Assembly: GCF_000179035.2 (NCBI RefSeq) | Contig: NC_015155.1 | Span: 186,001-250,000, forward strand | Direction of reading: 5' to 3' | DNA length: 64,000 bases | Source: Mycoplasma suis str. Illinois | GTDB taxonomy: Bacteria > Bacillota_I > Bacilli_A > Mycoplasmatales > Mycoplasmoidaceae | Shown: in pieces, positions 39,285 through 50,513 of the stretch | How positions within the stretch are numbered: the first letter of the stretch is position 1 | How the letters are laid out: the number at the start of each line of letters is the position of its first letter | Position numbers and translations under genes: made by a program | Notes under the pieces: model-generated | Told to the model about the DNA's origin: nothing | The model's database searches: none | What the model saw: only the letters and a program-made list of their open reading frames with translations

Positions 39285-40472
39285 CTATTGAGTTTTAGAA
39301 ACTAATCTAAAGATTTCCCCTTCTTGATATATTTTTAGCCTATATAAAGAAGGCTTGTCTTCTTTATTAGGCAATCAATAAAAAGTAATACTCAAACTGG
39401 ATAAATCCAATTGAGTATCTTCTTTATATTTTTCTTGAAGTAAATTATTGAGCTTGTTAGTTCATTCTTCTTGTAGAGAAGATTGTTCTTCCCTACTACT
39501 AGCTTCATTAAAAATGAATCAGAAGTGAAGACCAGAAGAAAGAATATAGAAATTAGATATTCTTTCTTCTTTCTTTTGTTCTTCTAGGAAAAACTGAAAG
39601 TTTTCTTTTAGATTTATTGCCTTAGTTTCTGAAGGAATGAAGTGAATTTGTGTAAGTATTCTATTTATAAGAGAAACTAAGGCAATATAAGGAGAAGAAA
39701 AAGATAATAGAGAATCATGATGTGTTTTTATTATTTCTTTTATTTCCGGATCTTGAATATCCGGAATATATTGAAATACTTTTTCGGAAGCATGTTCATA
39801 ATAGGGAAGGAATAGCTTCCCTATATCGTGATAAAAAGCTAGTTTTTTAGTTCTTTTTGATTCCATATTTAGTTGAAGGGCAGCTTGTTCAGAAGCTTCA
39901 GCCATTTGAAGAGAGTGTTCTAATAATGTTTGACTATTAGAGTATTGTTCGCTGCCCATTCGACCAATAATTTGAAATAAATATGGACTATCTATTTCAG
40001 AATCAATATTTTCTAGAGTTGATCTTCCGAGAACTTCTTCTTCGGAAGTAATTTGTTTTTCTACTTCCTTAAAGTTCTTGTGAATAGAGCTAGAAGATCA
40101 ACTTTTAGAGATTTTGAATTTTTGAGTTAGCATACTCGCTAACTTAATGTCTCTAACGTTATATTTAGAGAGAATTAGGATAGGATCTTCTCCTGAATAT
40201 TCTAGATGGGGTTTAACTCCAGTCAGGAGAAAGAATTCATCTTTTCTTTCTCCTGATTTACCTAGAAGTTGTCCTACTGTTTTGTCGCTAAAGAACTTTC
40301 CCTCGGAAAGTTGAAATTCGTTATAGCAACCAGTAAATAACTTAGGAGATTTATATTTTGTCAGTAAATGAATCATCTTTTTGGAAAATTTAGATAAGTA
40401 TTCTTTATTGTTAGAACCATTATTACTAGATGATTCATTTACTTCTTGAGTAATGTTTTTTTCTGAAGACAA
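39285..40472 (-). CDS. rny: RNase Y-like KH/HD protein, proximal half of an amber-split pair
   Basis: 395 residues from TTG 40472 (the only start after an upstream stop at 40497). The KH domain is recognisable: VGQLLGKSGERKDEFFLLTG with the GKSG loop. The HD domain has LLEHSLQMA, FYHDIGK and KTHHD, but the position of the last Asp ligand is Asn (VSLINRIL against RSMDKLS in the distal copy), so catalysis is doubtful. TGA Trp codons join the segments at 40098 and 39519. No N-terminal membrane helix, unlike typical RNase Y (~520 aa). It ends at TAG 39287-39285; the next gene continues in the same frame without a gap. RNase Y is the main mRNA-decay endonuclease of mollicutes and firmicutes. Confidence 0.78.
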
Positions 40473-40539
40473 GGAAATTAAAGCTTTATATACTTTTTAT
40501 TTAAAGCTTTAATTTAATTAAAAAATCCCTTTTAAGTTA

Positions 40540-41235
40540 GTGAGTTTTAAAAAGATATTAGAAACTAAACATTATTTAATAGTAGATAAAGATTCTGGTA
40601 TATTAGTCCACAAGGACAAATATACTAGGGGAAAAGATACATTAATAGATATTCTTAAGGAAGAATATGGAGAAGATATTTATCTAGTAAATAGACTAGA
40701 TAAAAATACTAGTGGTCTTCTATTAATAGCTAAGGGTAAATTATCTCTTTTAACTTTAAAGGCATTATTTGAGGAACAAAAAATAGATAAGAAATACTTA
40801 GCTATTCTTTCTTCTCCTTTACCACACCCAAAGATAAAGATTACTTTTTCTTTGGGAAGAGATAAAGGAAAGAAATTGAGATTTACTGCAACTAACTCTA
40901 AGAAGTACAAGACAGCTTTAACTTATGCTGAGACTATTAACTCTCAATTAGTTCTTCTAAGTCTGAAGACTGGAAGAACTCATCAGTTGAGAGCTCATCT
41001 TTTTACTCTTTCTTGTCCTGTCCTGAATGACTCAGTCTATGGAGTTCCATTAGAAAATGATTCATTCGGACAGTATTTACATTCATATAGTCTCAGCTTT
41101 GTAGATCCTTGAGAGAAGAAACCTGTTAATGTGTGAACTCTACCTCCGTTAGAGTTCACTAATAAACTTATAGAGTTAAATATAGATACTTCTTCCTTGT
41201 CTTCTTTTAGTCCAGAACAAGTCTGGACTGAATAA
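40540..41235 (+). CDS. RluA/RluD-family pseudouridine synthase (231 aa)
   Basis: Converts uridine to pseudouridine in rRNA or tRNA. Catalytic motif NRLDKNTSGLLL (Asp of RLD), then KKYLAIL, SLKTGRTHQLRAHL and PVLNDSVYG typical of the family. No N-terminal S4 domain, so a short RluA-like form. GTG start; TGA Trp at 41110. Divergent from the RNase Y pair, with a 67-base AT-rich shared upstream region containing two AAAGCTTT copies. Substrate position cannot be told from sequence. Confidence 0.9.
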
Positions 41236-41242
41236 TTAATTT

Positions 41243-41677
41243 TTGCAGGAGGTCTCTCTTTACTTAACTCTCGAAGAAGAAGATCTCCTCTTTTCCCTTT
41301 TCGAGAGAAATAAAGTTGAATTTATTTCTCATCAAAGCATTCCTAAATTAAAAATAGTTCCTGATTTAGTTAGTCTACTAAAGCAGGAACTACTAAAGAT
41401 AAATCTAAAGTTTTCTGATCTTCACTCAATTTATTGAGATGAAAAAGAATCAAGTTGAAATAGTAATAGATTAATTAGTATATTTCTGAAGACTTTGGGA
41501 TTCTCTATCCCAAAGTTATCAATATATATAAGAAACTACAACAAAGATGATTTAGTTTCTTTTTCAACTATTAAAGATGAGAAAGAATTGTTTCTTTCTC
41601 ATTTAGGAAAATTTAAATTAAATAGTTGAAGAGAAATAAAAGCACTTTATAACTCATGTCAGATTACAAATACATAG
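41243..41677 (+). CDS. possible TsaB-like protein (144 aa)
   Basis: TTG start seven bases after the preceding stop. The pattern SLYLTLEEEDLLFSLFER ... VSLLKQELLKINLKFSDLHSIYW ... SNRLISIFLKTLG follows the TsaB order (short beta-strand start, 'L.L.DL.AI....GPGSFTGLR'), although the GPGS loop is replaced by KESSWNSNR. TsaB is a non-catalytic partner of TsaD in N6-threonylcarbamoyladenosine synthesis. The match is weak and the protein is shorter than the usual ~220 aa; it could be unrelated. Overlaps the next gene by 22 bases. Confidence 0.5.
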
Positions 41678-42453
41678 TAATTTCAGATTTGGATGGTACC
41701 TTGTGTACCACCCAAGGAGATATTTCTAAGGAAACAGTAGATTATTTAAAAATGTTTCAGGAAAAGAGACCCGATGTTCTCTTTACGTTCTCTACTGGTA
41801 GAGCTTGAAATGACTCTAAACCGATATATGACCAATTAGGACTTAAGTCCTATATTTCTTGTCTAAATGGGGGTTATATTTATAACCCCAAAACTAATCA
41901 CTTAGTTTCTTCTTGTCTTAGCGAGAAGTTTTTAAAGTATTTACTATTCTCTCCTTTTGTCCTTTCTTGTCTTCAGTCAGGAGATATCCTGACTAATACA
42001 ATGAGAATACCTTTAGATTCTGAATATCCTAATAAGTGTTTTGATGCTTTTAAAACATCAAATTCTGTATTAGTTGGAGTAAAGCTATTCTATAAAGAAA
42101 GTGATAAGGAAAAAGTAAGGGAAATAATACGGAATATAAAGAAATTTGATCCTGAACCTAAAGTAAGTATTTTCTACTATCCAGGATTAATTAATTTGGA
42201 AATACAAAGTAAACAAGAAGACAAGTTTAGCTTTGTGGAGTTTGCTGCAAACTTCTTTGGAGTACCTTACTCCAATATATTGACATTTGGAGATAATCAC
42301 AATGATATTCCAATGACAAGGGGAGGAGTAAGGAGTTGTGCATTGGCTAACTCACTATTTTTACTAGGTCAGGAAGCTTCTTATATATCTAAGTATTCCA
42401 ATGATGAAGATGGACTGATAAAAGAATTAGATCTTTTCTTTGGGCCTCTTTAG
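41656..42453 (+). CDS. HAD-superfamily Cof-type phosphatase (265 aa)
   Basis: Motif I ISDLDGTLCT (nucleophile Asp and acid Asp), motif II FSTGRAW, and motif IV LTFGDNHNDIPMT near the C-terminus, with the C2 cap between: the Cof/YwpJ type that dephosphorylates sugar phosphates or flavin and phospholipid-related phosphates. Substrate unknown. ATG overlaps the upstream gene. TGA Trp in RAWND. Ends before a 70-base gap. Confidence 0.9.
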
Positions 42454-42523
42454 AAGCTTCCTGAAAAAGACTCAAATTTTAAAATTGAAGAAAGGTATTA
42501 AATATTTTTTTTAGTTAGTTAAG

Positions 42524-43906
42524 GTGTTTTTTAGAAAGAAAAGAGTTTTTGATCAAGTAATAACTCAAAAGGCTAAGGAAAGAGATTTCTTTCTAAAAAA
42601 CTTTCAACATTATGTAAGAAGATTTACAAAGATTGTTATCTTCATCCATGAAAGACCGGATGGAGACTGTCTTGGTGGTGGATTGGGGATGAAGGAAGTA
42701 TTGAGAAGTCAATTCCTTGATAAGGAAATATATTTAGTAGGAAGTTCTCAAGGGGTTTTTCCTTGACTAAATATGGAATTTGATGAACTTCCACATGACT
42801 TTGACTTCTCAAGTGCAATGGCACTAGTAGTTGATGTAACAATTGGAGAAAGAACTCAAAAATTTGTTGAATACTTTAAGAGCTTGGGAACTGAAAAATG
42901 AGGAGCAGTTATTAGAGTAGACCATCATGATGTACATACTGATTTCTATACAGATTTGTCTTGAGTAGATGGAAGTTATGCAGCAGCTTCTTGTCAATTG
43001 TTCCAAATTTGCGATTACTATCAATGACCAATAAACAAGAAAGCTGCTACATATTTCTATTTGGGAATACTAACTGATAGCGGATCATTTAGTAATTCAG
43101 AAGTTTCTCCAAGAACTCTAGTTTTGGCTGCTAAGGCTTTGAGAGCTGGAGCAGATAGAGAGTTCTTGATAAATAACTTAAGAAGATTAACTGTTAAAGA
43201 ACTTAAATTGAGAGGACATATTCTCTCAAACTATCATCAAGATGAAAAGTTTGCGTGATATCTAATAGAAAAAGAAGTAGTGGATCAATATACTCCATAT
43301 GCTACAAGTAGTGGATTAGTATCCACTATTGGACATATTGAGGACAATGTTCTTTGAATGTTGTTTGCTCAAGAACAGGAAAATGTAATAGTTACAAGTT
43401 TCAGATCACTTGGAAATTTTGATGTTAGAGTATTAGCTGAAGAATTTGGAGGAGGAGGACATATGAATGCAGCTGGAACTACATTAGATAGTGTAGAGAA
43501 AGTAAGTATGGTAGTTGAAAGAGCTAGAGAATTAGTTAAAGAATTTATTGAGAATGGAGGAATGTTGAGTAAAGATGAGGAAAGAAATAATTCCAAGGAA
43601 GAATTTGAAGAAGAAGCTTATCCTCCTTATCAATTAGGTTTGGATGAGGAACAAAAGGAAACATTGGAAGATTCTCAAGAAGTAGTTGAACAAATTAAAG
43701 AAGAGCTTGCTTCAGAAGATCAATTGGAAGAAGTATTTAGTCCAGAAGAAGAAAAGAATAGTTCAATTGAAGAATTAGAAGATTCTATTTCTGAAGAAAT
43801 TCCAATGGAAGAAATTTCTGATTTTGAGGATCCAGAAATAGAAGTGGAAGAAAGCGAAGATGAAGAAGAAAGTTCAGAAGATGAAAATGTTAAAATAGAA
43901 GAGTAA
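42524..43906 (+). CDS. nrnA: DHH-family oligoribonuclease/pAp phosphatase with acidic tail (460 aa)
   Basis: NrnA-type phosphoesterase that degrades 2-5 nt RNA and pAp. DHH domain: FIHERPDGDCLGGGLG, VVDVT, RVDHHDVH, LTDSGSF; DHHA1 domain: EFGGGGHMNAAG. These cover about 340 residues, the usual NrnA length. The remaining ~115 residues are an unusual tail rich in Glu/Asp/Ser (e.g. EVEESEDEEESSEDE), similar in composition to the acidic blocks of the surface paralogues. GTG start aligns MFFRKKRVFDQVI. The next gene starts one base after its stop. Confidence 0.9.
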
Positions 43907-43907
43907 T

Positions 43908-44492
43908 ATGAAATTCGAAGAAAATAGTATGAATAGCGAAATTTTGGGAGAATCATTTATGAGTATGAGTGAGTTTGAAATGATGGGAGACGACGACAAA
44001 AAGATTCATTCAGCTGAAGCTCAAGCAATGGAGGGTGGAGAAAAAATTGAAGATACTTCACTAGATAGTGTAGTTGAAGAACTTAAGAAGGAAGATGCAA
44101 AGGAATCTAAGGCTAAGAAAGGAAAACAATCTAAAGATGACAAATCTGAAATAAAAGCAGCTAAGGCGGCTAAGATGCAAGATCCTGCTGAAGGTCCTGA
44201 AGCTTCGGGAGAAAAACCTAAACCACTTAAGAAAAATGAATTTGCTGCTGCTACAGCTCAAAAGATGCAAGATGATGAAGAGCAAGGAGATGATGACATT
44301 GTTGGAATGGAAGATGAAGAGGAAGAAGAAGGTGAATGTTGTGGAGAATGTTCTTCAAGTTTTGCTTGCAAATTAAAAGAAATTTCAAAGAAAATTGTTC
44401 CTGCAATTAATTCAATTAAGGAAAAAGTAATGAAGTTGTTTGCTGGAAGCAAAAAAGAAAAAGAAGAAGGAAAAGACAACTCAAAAGCTTAA
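43908..44492 (+). CDS. acidic/lysine-rich hypothetical protein with KMQD repeats (194 aa)
   Basis: No family recognised. Highly charged and probably disordered; two similar segments AAKAAKMQDPAEGPE and AATAQKMQDDEEQGD, a Met-rich start (SFMSMSEFEMMGDDD), a Cys cluster EGECCGECSSSFACK and a C-terminal amphipathic Lys-rich helix. ATG one base after nrnA, so co-translated with it. No TGA codons. Followed by a hairpin at 44502-44524. Confidence 0.75.
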   Translation: MKFEENSMNSEILGESFMSMSEFEMMGDDDKKIHSAEAQAMEGGEKIEDTSLDSVVEELKKEDAKESKAKKGKQSKDDKSEIKAAKAAKMQDPAEGPEASGEKPKPLKKNEFAAATAQKMQDDEEQGDDDIVGMEDEEEEEGECCGECSSSFACKLKEISKKIVPAINSIKEKVMKLFAGSKKEKEEGKDNSKA

Positions 44493-44501
44493 ATAGCTTT
44501 T

Positions 44502-44524
44502 AAAAGTCCTTCCGAAAGGAAGGA
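44502..44524 (+). terminator. hairpin after acidic gene
   Basis: AAGTCCTTCC-GAAA-GGAAGGATT, a strong stem 10 bases after the stop codon and about 20 bases before the next ATG; no T tract follows. Confidence 0.5.
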
Positions 44525-44542
44525 TTAAAACTCTCAGCAGTT

Positions 44543-46051
44543 ATGACAGGGGAGGATATAGTTTTATCTATTGATTTGGGATCTACAGCCCTTAAATTAA
44601 TTCTTTTTTCTTCAACTAGAAAACAAATACTTTGTGAAGAACATCCATTTGGAACTTATTTTCCCAAAGAAGGTTGAGTAGAACATGATGGAGAAGAAAT
44701 ATGAGGAGTTCTAGAAAAAAGTCTTTCTAAACTACTAGATTCTCTAAAGAAGGAGGATTATCCCTCCTTTTTATCCATTTCTACTCAGAGAGAAAGTGTT
44801 CTACTCTGAACAATTGGTGAGGGAAAATCACTTAGTCCAATTATTTCATGACAAGACAATAGAACTGAAAAGTTCATAAATGACCTAGATAATAGGGAAA
44901 GAGATTTTATTAGGGAGAGAACAGGTCTCTGAATAACAACTTATAGTTCAGCCACAAAACTGAACTATTTAGTTAAAGAAATATGTGAAAAAATGAAGGG
45001 ACAAGACTATCTAATGGGAACATTAGAAAGTTGACTAATTTATAAGTTGACTAAAGGTCAACATTTTGTATCTGATTATTCATCAGCTTCAAGAACAGCA
45101 CTTCTAAATCTAAAAACTCTGGAATGAGATCTAGAGTTATGTGATTTCTTTGATGTTCCTATCGATAAATTACCTAAATTAATCGAAAATGATAGGGAAA
45201 TAACTGGAGTTAAAGTTGGAAATCACAACTTGAGTATTAAAGGGGTAGTAGGAGATCAGCAAGGAGCTCTTTACTTCGCAAAGAAAGTTAGTGAAGTAAA
45301 TTCTTCGCTAGTTTATGGAACTGGAGCTTTCTTACTGAACTTAACTTCAGAAGAATTGGATTTCCAAGACTTATTGGATTCTTTTAAGGGAGAAAATAGT
45401 CCTCTAATTACATTAGCTTGAAAGAAAGTTAATGAACTTCCAAGATTTGCACTTGAGTGAAGTTTTTCTAATTGTGGGCAATCTTTGGAATGATTGCGCA
45501 AGCACATAAATTATAAAGACTTAAGTGCACTAAATAACTTAAATTTAGAGCAATTTAATCTCTTAAATTGCCCTTTATGTTTGCCATTCTTTTCGGGAAA
45601 GTGATTGCTTTCATCTAGAGAGAGTTGGAATTCATCTTTCTATTCAATTAGTAGTCAGTCAAAGTCTGAAGATTGAATTATTTCATACTTTGAGGGATTA
45701 GCTTTTTCAATACGAGCAGTATTGGAAGAAGCTGGAATAAAAGAAAGTGAAAACATATTAGTAGGGGGAGGATTGACTAGAAATAACTTATTTAGTGCAA
45801 TCCAATCTAATGGATTGGGAAGATCGCTAATAATTTCTCAGTGAATTCAATTAAGTGGAATAGGAGTAGCTTTATTTGCACTTCAAAACATACCTAAATG
45901 TGACACTAAAGAGGTATCTATTGACCAAAATAAAAGTCCATTATTTAAGTTCAGGTACAAGCAGTGGAGCAAGCTTTCCTGACAAAATGAGAAGTTCAGA
46001 AACTCTAATAATTTATGAGAAAAAATAATTTTGAAAAATGACTATTGTTAA
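44543..46051 (+). CDS. glpK: glycerol kinase-like FGGY-family kinase (502 aa)
   Basis: Phosphorylates glycerol (or a similar polyol) with ATP for entry into glycolysis and lipid synthesis. N-terminal LSIDLGSTALKLILF phosphate loop, GWVEHDGEEIW, ISTQRESVLLW, SWQDNRT, SSATKLNYL, DYSSASRTALLNL, VVGDQQGALYFA, VYGTGAFLL and LVGGGLTRNNLF follow the glycerol kinase order and length (~500 aa). Several signature residues are divergent, so another FGGY substrate is possible. Many TGA Trp codons (e.g. 45419). ATG 44543 was chosen as the only start giving the full N-terminal strand. Confidence 0.85.
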
Positions 46052-46054
46052 AAT
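46046..46054 (+). promoter_or_regulatory. putative extended -10 box of tuf
   Basis: TGTTAAAAT, 24 bases before the EF-Tu ATG, overlapping the stop of the preceding gene. The same TGTTAAAAT sequence occurs in the leaders at 9249 and 14414, supporting its reading as a -10 element. No good -35 is seen. Confidence 0.45.
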
Positions 46055-46078
46055 GTTTTTTGGAACAAATTAAAAGAT

Positions 46079-47263
46079 ATGTCAAAAGTTAAATTTAGTA
46101 GAGAAAAGGAACACATTAATGTGGGTACCATTGGTCACATTGACCACGGTAAAACCACCTTAACAGCTGCGATTTGTACTTACTGCTCAAAGCAAGGTAG
46201 AGGTGAAGCTAGAGACTATGCTTCTATTGACAGAGCTCCAGAAGAAAGAGAAAGAGGAATTACTATTAACACTACTCACGTAGAATACGAAACAGAAACA
46301 AGACACTATGCACACGTTGACTGCCCAGGCCACTCTGACTATATTAAGAACATGATTGTTGGTGCTGCTCAAGTAGATGGAGCAATCCTTGTTGTTTCAG
46401 CTACTGACGGACCAATGCCTCAAACAAGAGAACACATTCTTCTCGCAAAGCAAGTTGGTGTTCAAAAGATTGTTGTATTCCTTAACAAGTGTGATACTGT
46501 TACAGATGCTGAAATGCTTGACCTTGTTGAAATGGAAATTAAGGAACTTCTAACTTCTTACGATTTTGATGGTGACAACACACCAGTTATTAGAGGTTCA
46601 GCACTAAGAGCTCTTGAAGGAGACCCAGCAGCTGAAAAGTCAATTCAAGATCTTCTAGATCAACTTGACACATACATTCCTCTCCCAATAAGAGACATTG
46701 AAAAGCCATTCCTTTTATCTATCGAAGATGTTTTGACAATTACTGGTAGAGGTACAGTTGTAACTGGTAGATGCGAAAGAGGTGAATTGAAAGTTGGTGA
46801 AGAAGTTGAAATTGTTGGTTTCGGAGAAACTAGAAAAGCAATTGTAACTGGAATTGAAATGTTTAGAAAGCCGCTAGAAAAAGTAATTCCAGGTGACAAT
46901 GCTGGTATTCTTCTAAGAGGTATTGACAAGAATGAAGTAACAAGAGGTCAAGTTCTTTCAAAGCCTAAGTCAATTACTCCTCACTCAAGCTTTAAAGCTG
47001 AGGTTTATGCTCTGAAAAAGGAGGAAGGTGGAAGACACAGTGCATTTGGTAGTGGTTACAAGCCTCAATTCTACTTCAGAACAACTGACGTAACTGGGGA
47101 AATTACTCTACCTGATGGTGTGGAAATGGTTATGCCTGGTGATCACTCTCCGATCATCGTTAAATTGATTAGCTCTGTAGCTGTTGAACAAGGATTCAAG
47201 TTCTCAATCAGAGAAGGAGGTAAGACCATTGGAGCTGGAACCGTTACAGAAATACTAGAATAA
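46079..47263 (+). CDS. tuf: elongation factor Tu
   Basis: 394 residues, full length. GTPase that delivers aminoacyl-tRNA to the ribosome. G motifs: GHIDHGKTT (G1), [19 protein letters not shown] (switch I), DCPGHSDY (G3), NKCD (G4), SAL (G5). Domains II and III are complete ([26 protein letters not shown]). Codon choice differs visibly from the array (more ACA/GTT/CAA-rich, fewer AT extremes), as expected for a highly expressed gene. Followed by a hairpin at 47285-47305. Confidence 0.98.
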   Translation: MSKVKFSREKEHINVGTIGHIDHGKTTLTAAICTYCSKQGRGEARDYASIDRAPEERERGITINTTHVEYETETRHYAHVDCPGHSDYIKNMIVGAAQVDGAILVVSATDGPMPQTREHILLAKQVGVQKIVVFLNKCDTVTDAEMLDLVEMEIKELLTSYDFDGDNTPVIRGSALRALEGDPAAEKSIQDLLDQLDTYIPLPIRDIEKPFLLSIEDVLTITGRGTVVTGRCERGELKVGEEVEIVGFGETRKAIVTGIEMFRKPLEKVIPGDNAGILLRGIDKNEVTRGQVLSKPKSITPHSSFKAEVYALKKEEGGRHSAFGSGYKPQFYFRTTDVTGEITLPDGVEMVMPGDHSPIIVKLISSVAVEQGFKFSIREGGKTIGAGTVTEILE

Positions 47264-47284
47264 GAAGTTAGAGCTTCTTAATTT

Positions 47285-47305
47285 CTTCTCCTTAAAAAGG
47301 AGAAG
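47285..47305 (+). terminator. hairpin after tuf
   Basis: CTTCTCCTT-AAA-AAGGAGAAG, perfect 9-bp stem 21 bases after the EF-Tu stop; no strong T tract follows. Confidence 0.6.
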
Positions 47306-47328
47306 AGGTTAAAGTAGAAAATGGTTAA

Positions 47329-48651
<1,323 letters not shown>

Positions 48652-48687
48652 TATTTAGTTTTAGATAGATATATTCTCTTTTAAGTA

Positions 48688-48927
48688 ATGGAAAACAATA
48701 ATCAAGAAGGAAATAAGCCAGTAGTAAATTGCGGTGATAGTGTTTTCCAATTAAGAATAATTTGAAAAAGAATTCAAAATCTTCAAAAGCACTTAAAAGT
48801 GCATAAAAAAGATTATTATTGCAAAACTTCTCTATTTAAGTTACTTTCTCAACGAAAGAAACTTCTTAAATATTTAAAGAGAAAGTTTCCTGAAAAATAT
48901 CAATTAATTATTAATGAACAAAAATAG
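48688..48927 (+). CDS. rpsO: ribosomal protein S15
   Basis: 79 residues, slightly shorter than usual. The central pattern FQLRIIWKRIQNLQKHLKVH, KKDYY and LLSQRKKLLKYLKRK matches the S15 core (ERI.NLT.HL..H.KD...R..L...V..R..LLDYL). TGA Trp in IIWKR. Binds 16S rRNA at the three-way junction for 30S platform assembly. It is missed if TGA is read as stop. First of a ribosomal protein cluster, three bases before rpmA. Confidence 0.85.
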
Positions 48928-48930
48928 ATA

Positions 48931-49191
48931 ATGGCTTCGAAGAAAGGGGTAGGATCTACTAAAAACGGTAGAGATTCAGCTCCTAAGTATTTAGGAGCTA
49001 AATTAAGTGATGGTCAAATAGCTAATGCTGGATCAATTATTTATAGACAAAGAGGAAAAAAAGTTCATCCTGGAGAAAATGTTGGAATGGGAAAAGATCA
49101 CACTTTATATGCTCAAGTAACTGGAATAGTTAGATATTTCCCTTATAAGAAGAACAAAACAAAAGTTAGAGTAGAAGAAATAAAGAGTTAA
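48931..49191 (+). CDS. rpmA: ribosomal protein L27
   Basis: 86 residues: [43 protein letters not shown]. Sits near the peptidyl-transferase centre of the 50S subunit. The ATG start gives the mature-type N-terminus directly, without the cleavable extension found in firmicute L27. Starts three bases after rpsO. Confidence 0.96.
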   Translation: MASKKGVGSTKNGRDSAPKYLGAKLSDGQIANAGSIIYRQRGKKVHPGENVGMGKDHTLYAQVTGIVRYFPYKKNKTKVRVEEIKS

Positions 49192-49197
49192 TTCTAA

Positions 49198-49617
49198 ATG
49201 TTTTTTAAAACAAGAAATAGAATAGCTAAATTAGAGTTAGTTGGGGGACAAGCTAAGCCTGGTCCAGCTTTAGCCAGCCTTGGAATTAATATGGTTCAAT
49301 TTTCTAAGGAATTTAACGAAAAAACTGATGATAGAAAGGGAGAAAGAGTTCCAGTAGAAATAGAAATATTACCTTCTAAAGCTTTTAAGTTTAAGGTAAA
49401 AACTACTCCTACAGCTGTTCTTTTAAAGAAAGCTGCACAAATAGAAAAAGGAGCTTCTAATCCAGGAAAAGAAGTAGTAAAAACCCTCACTTTAGCTCAA
49501 GTAGAAGAAATAGCTAAATATAAATTAGTTGATTCCAATGCTACTTCTATAGAAAGTATGGTTGCAATGATTGAAGGAACTGCTAAGCAGATGGGAATAA
49601 AAATTTCTAGAGAATAG
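49198..49617 (+). CDS. rplK: ribosomal protein L11
   Basis: 139 residues, usual length. N-terminal GGQAKPGPALASLGINMVQFSKEFN and the rRNA-binding C-terminal domain with AQIEKGASNPGKEVV and SMVAMIEGTAKQMGI. Forms the GTPase-associated centre with 23S rRNA. Six bases after rpmA, upstream of rplA as in most bacteria. Confidence 0.97.
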   Translation: MFFKTRNRIAKLELVGGQAKPGPALASLGINMVQFSKEFNEKTDDRKGERVPVEIEILPSKAFKFKVKTTPTAVLLKKAAQIEKGASNPGKEVVKTLTLAQVEEIAKYKLVDSNATSIESMVAMIEGTAKQMGIKISRE

Positions 49618-49622
49618 TAGAA

Positions 49623-50258
49623 ATGGAACTAAAAGATATCCTAAATGAAATAAAAAACAATAAGAAAGACACATTTACTGAAAGTATTGATGTTGTCTTT
49701 CACTTATCAATTCATTCAAAAAAGAATGATCAAAACATTAAGTTAAATTATTTACTTCCTCACCCAGTAATTAAAAGACCTCTAAAGCTCCTAGTTTTTG
49801 ATGACAAACTAGGAGAAGCTGATAGACAAAAGCACAATATTGACTATCTAGGAAATGAAGAAATAATTGACAAAATTAGAGCTGGATGATTAGATTTTGA
49901 CTTAATTATTTCAGCTCAAAGTTGTATGCCTAAACTTTTGGTATTAGGTAAGATTCTAGGACCTAAAGGATTACTTCCTTCAGTTAAGGAAGGAACTGTA
50001 GTTCAAGATACTATTGCTACAGTTGAAAAATTTAGAGCTGGTCAAAAAGTACTTAGAAATGATTCAGGAGGAAATGTTCACTTAAGTATTGGATTAGTTA
50101 CTTTTGAGAATGAAAAACTTATTGAAAACTTTGAATATCTTCTGAAGCTAATAAAGAGTAAGAAACCAGCATCTATTAAGAAAAACTATATTAAGAAAAT
50201 AAGTTTTTCTTCAACTATGGGTAAGTCTTTTAAGTTGGATACTAAGGGACTTGTTTAA
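49623..50258 (+). CDS. rplA: ribosomal protein L1
   Basis: 211 residues (usual ~230). FHLSIHSKKNDQNIKLNYLLPHP matches the RNA-binding strand; KLLVLGKILGPKGLLPSVKEGTV is the signature loop. TGA Trp at 49887 joins the two parts. Forms the mobile L1 stalk and may repress its own L11-L1 mRNA, as known in other bacteria; no target site was recognised here. Confidence 0.96.
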
Positions 50259-50276
50259 TTCCTATCATCCAATTAA

Positions 50277-50447
50277 GTGAATATCGAATTAATTAAGAAA
50301 ATACTTAGAAGAAATAGTAAGAAGAAAAAAGGAGAGTTCGAAGAAAGAGAAATGCTAGAAAAATTTATGTCACTAATTGAAGAAAATTTATCTGACAGTA
50401 AGAAAGAACAAAAGTCAAGATTTTTTAGAAATAATAAGAAAAATTAG
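50277..50447 (+). CDS. possible small basic protein (56 aa)
   Basis: GTG start 18 bases after rplA; MNIELIKKILRRNSKKKKGE... then an acidic helix and a basic end FFRNNKKN. No TGA codons and no family recognised. Supported only by its position, the open frame and the terminator right after it; may be spurious. Confidence 0.4.
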   Translation: MNIELIKKILRRNSKKKKGEFEEREMLEKFMSLIEENLSDSKKEQKSRFFRNNKKN

Positions 50448-50462
50448 TTTTTAGAAAAAAGT

Positions 50463-50482
50463 AGGAGCCCGTAAAGGGCTTC
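50463..50482. terminator. bidirectional terminator
   Basis: GAGCCC-GTAAA-GGGCTT with T/A-rich flanks on both sides, between the plus-strand ribosomal cluster and the minus-strand trmH. Confidence 0.75.
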
Positions 50483-50513
50483 TTTCTCTAAAAAAACTAA
50501 GTAAAGGAGTAAA

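Noticed and set aside
39285-39287. Special decoding of TAG as an amino acid
   Set aside because: TAG serves as the normal stop in many other genes here (e.g. 5298, 8166, 34671), so general amber recoding is not supported; only local readthrough remains possible.
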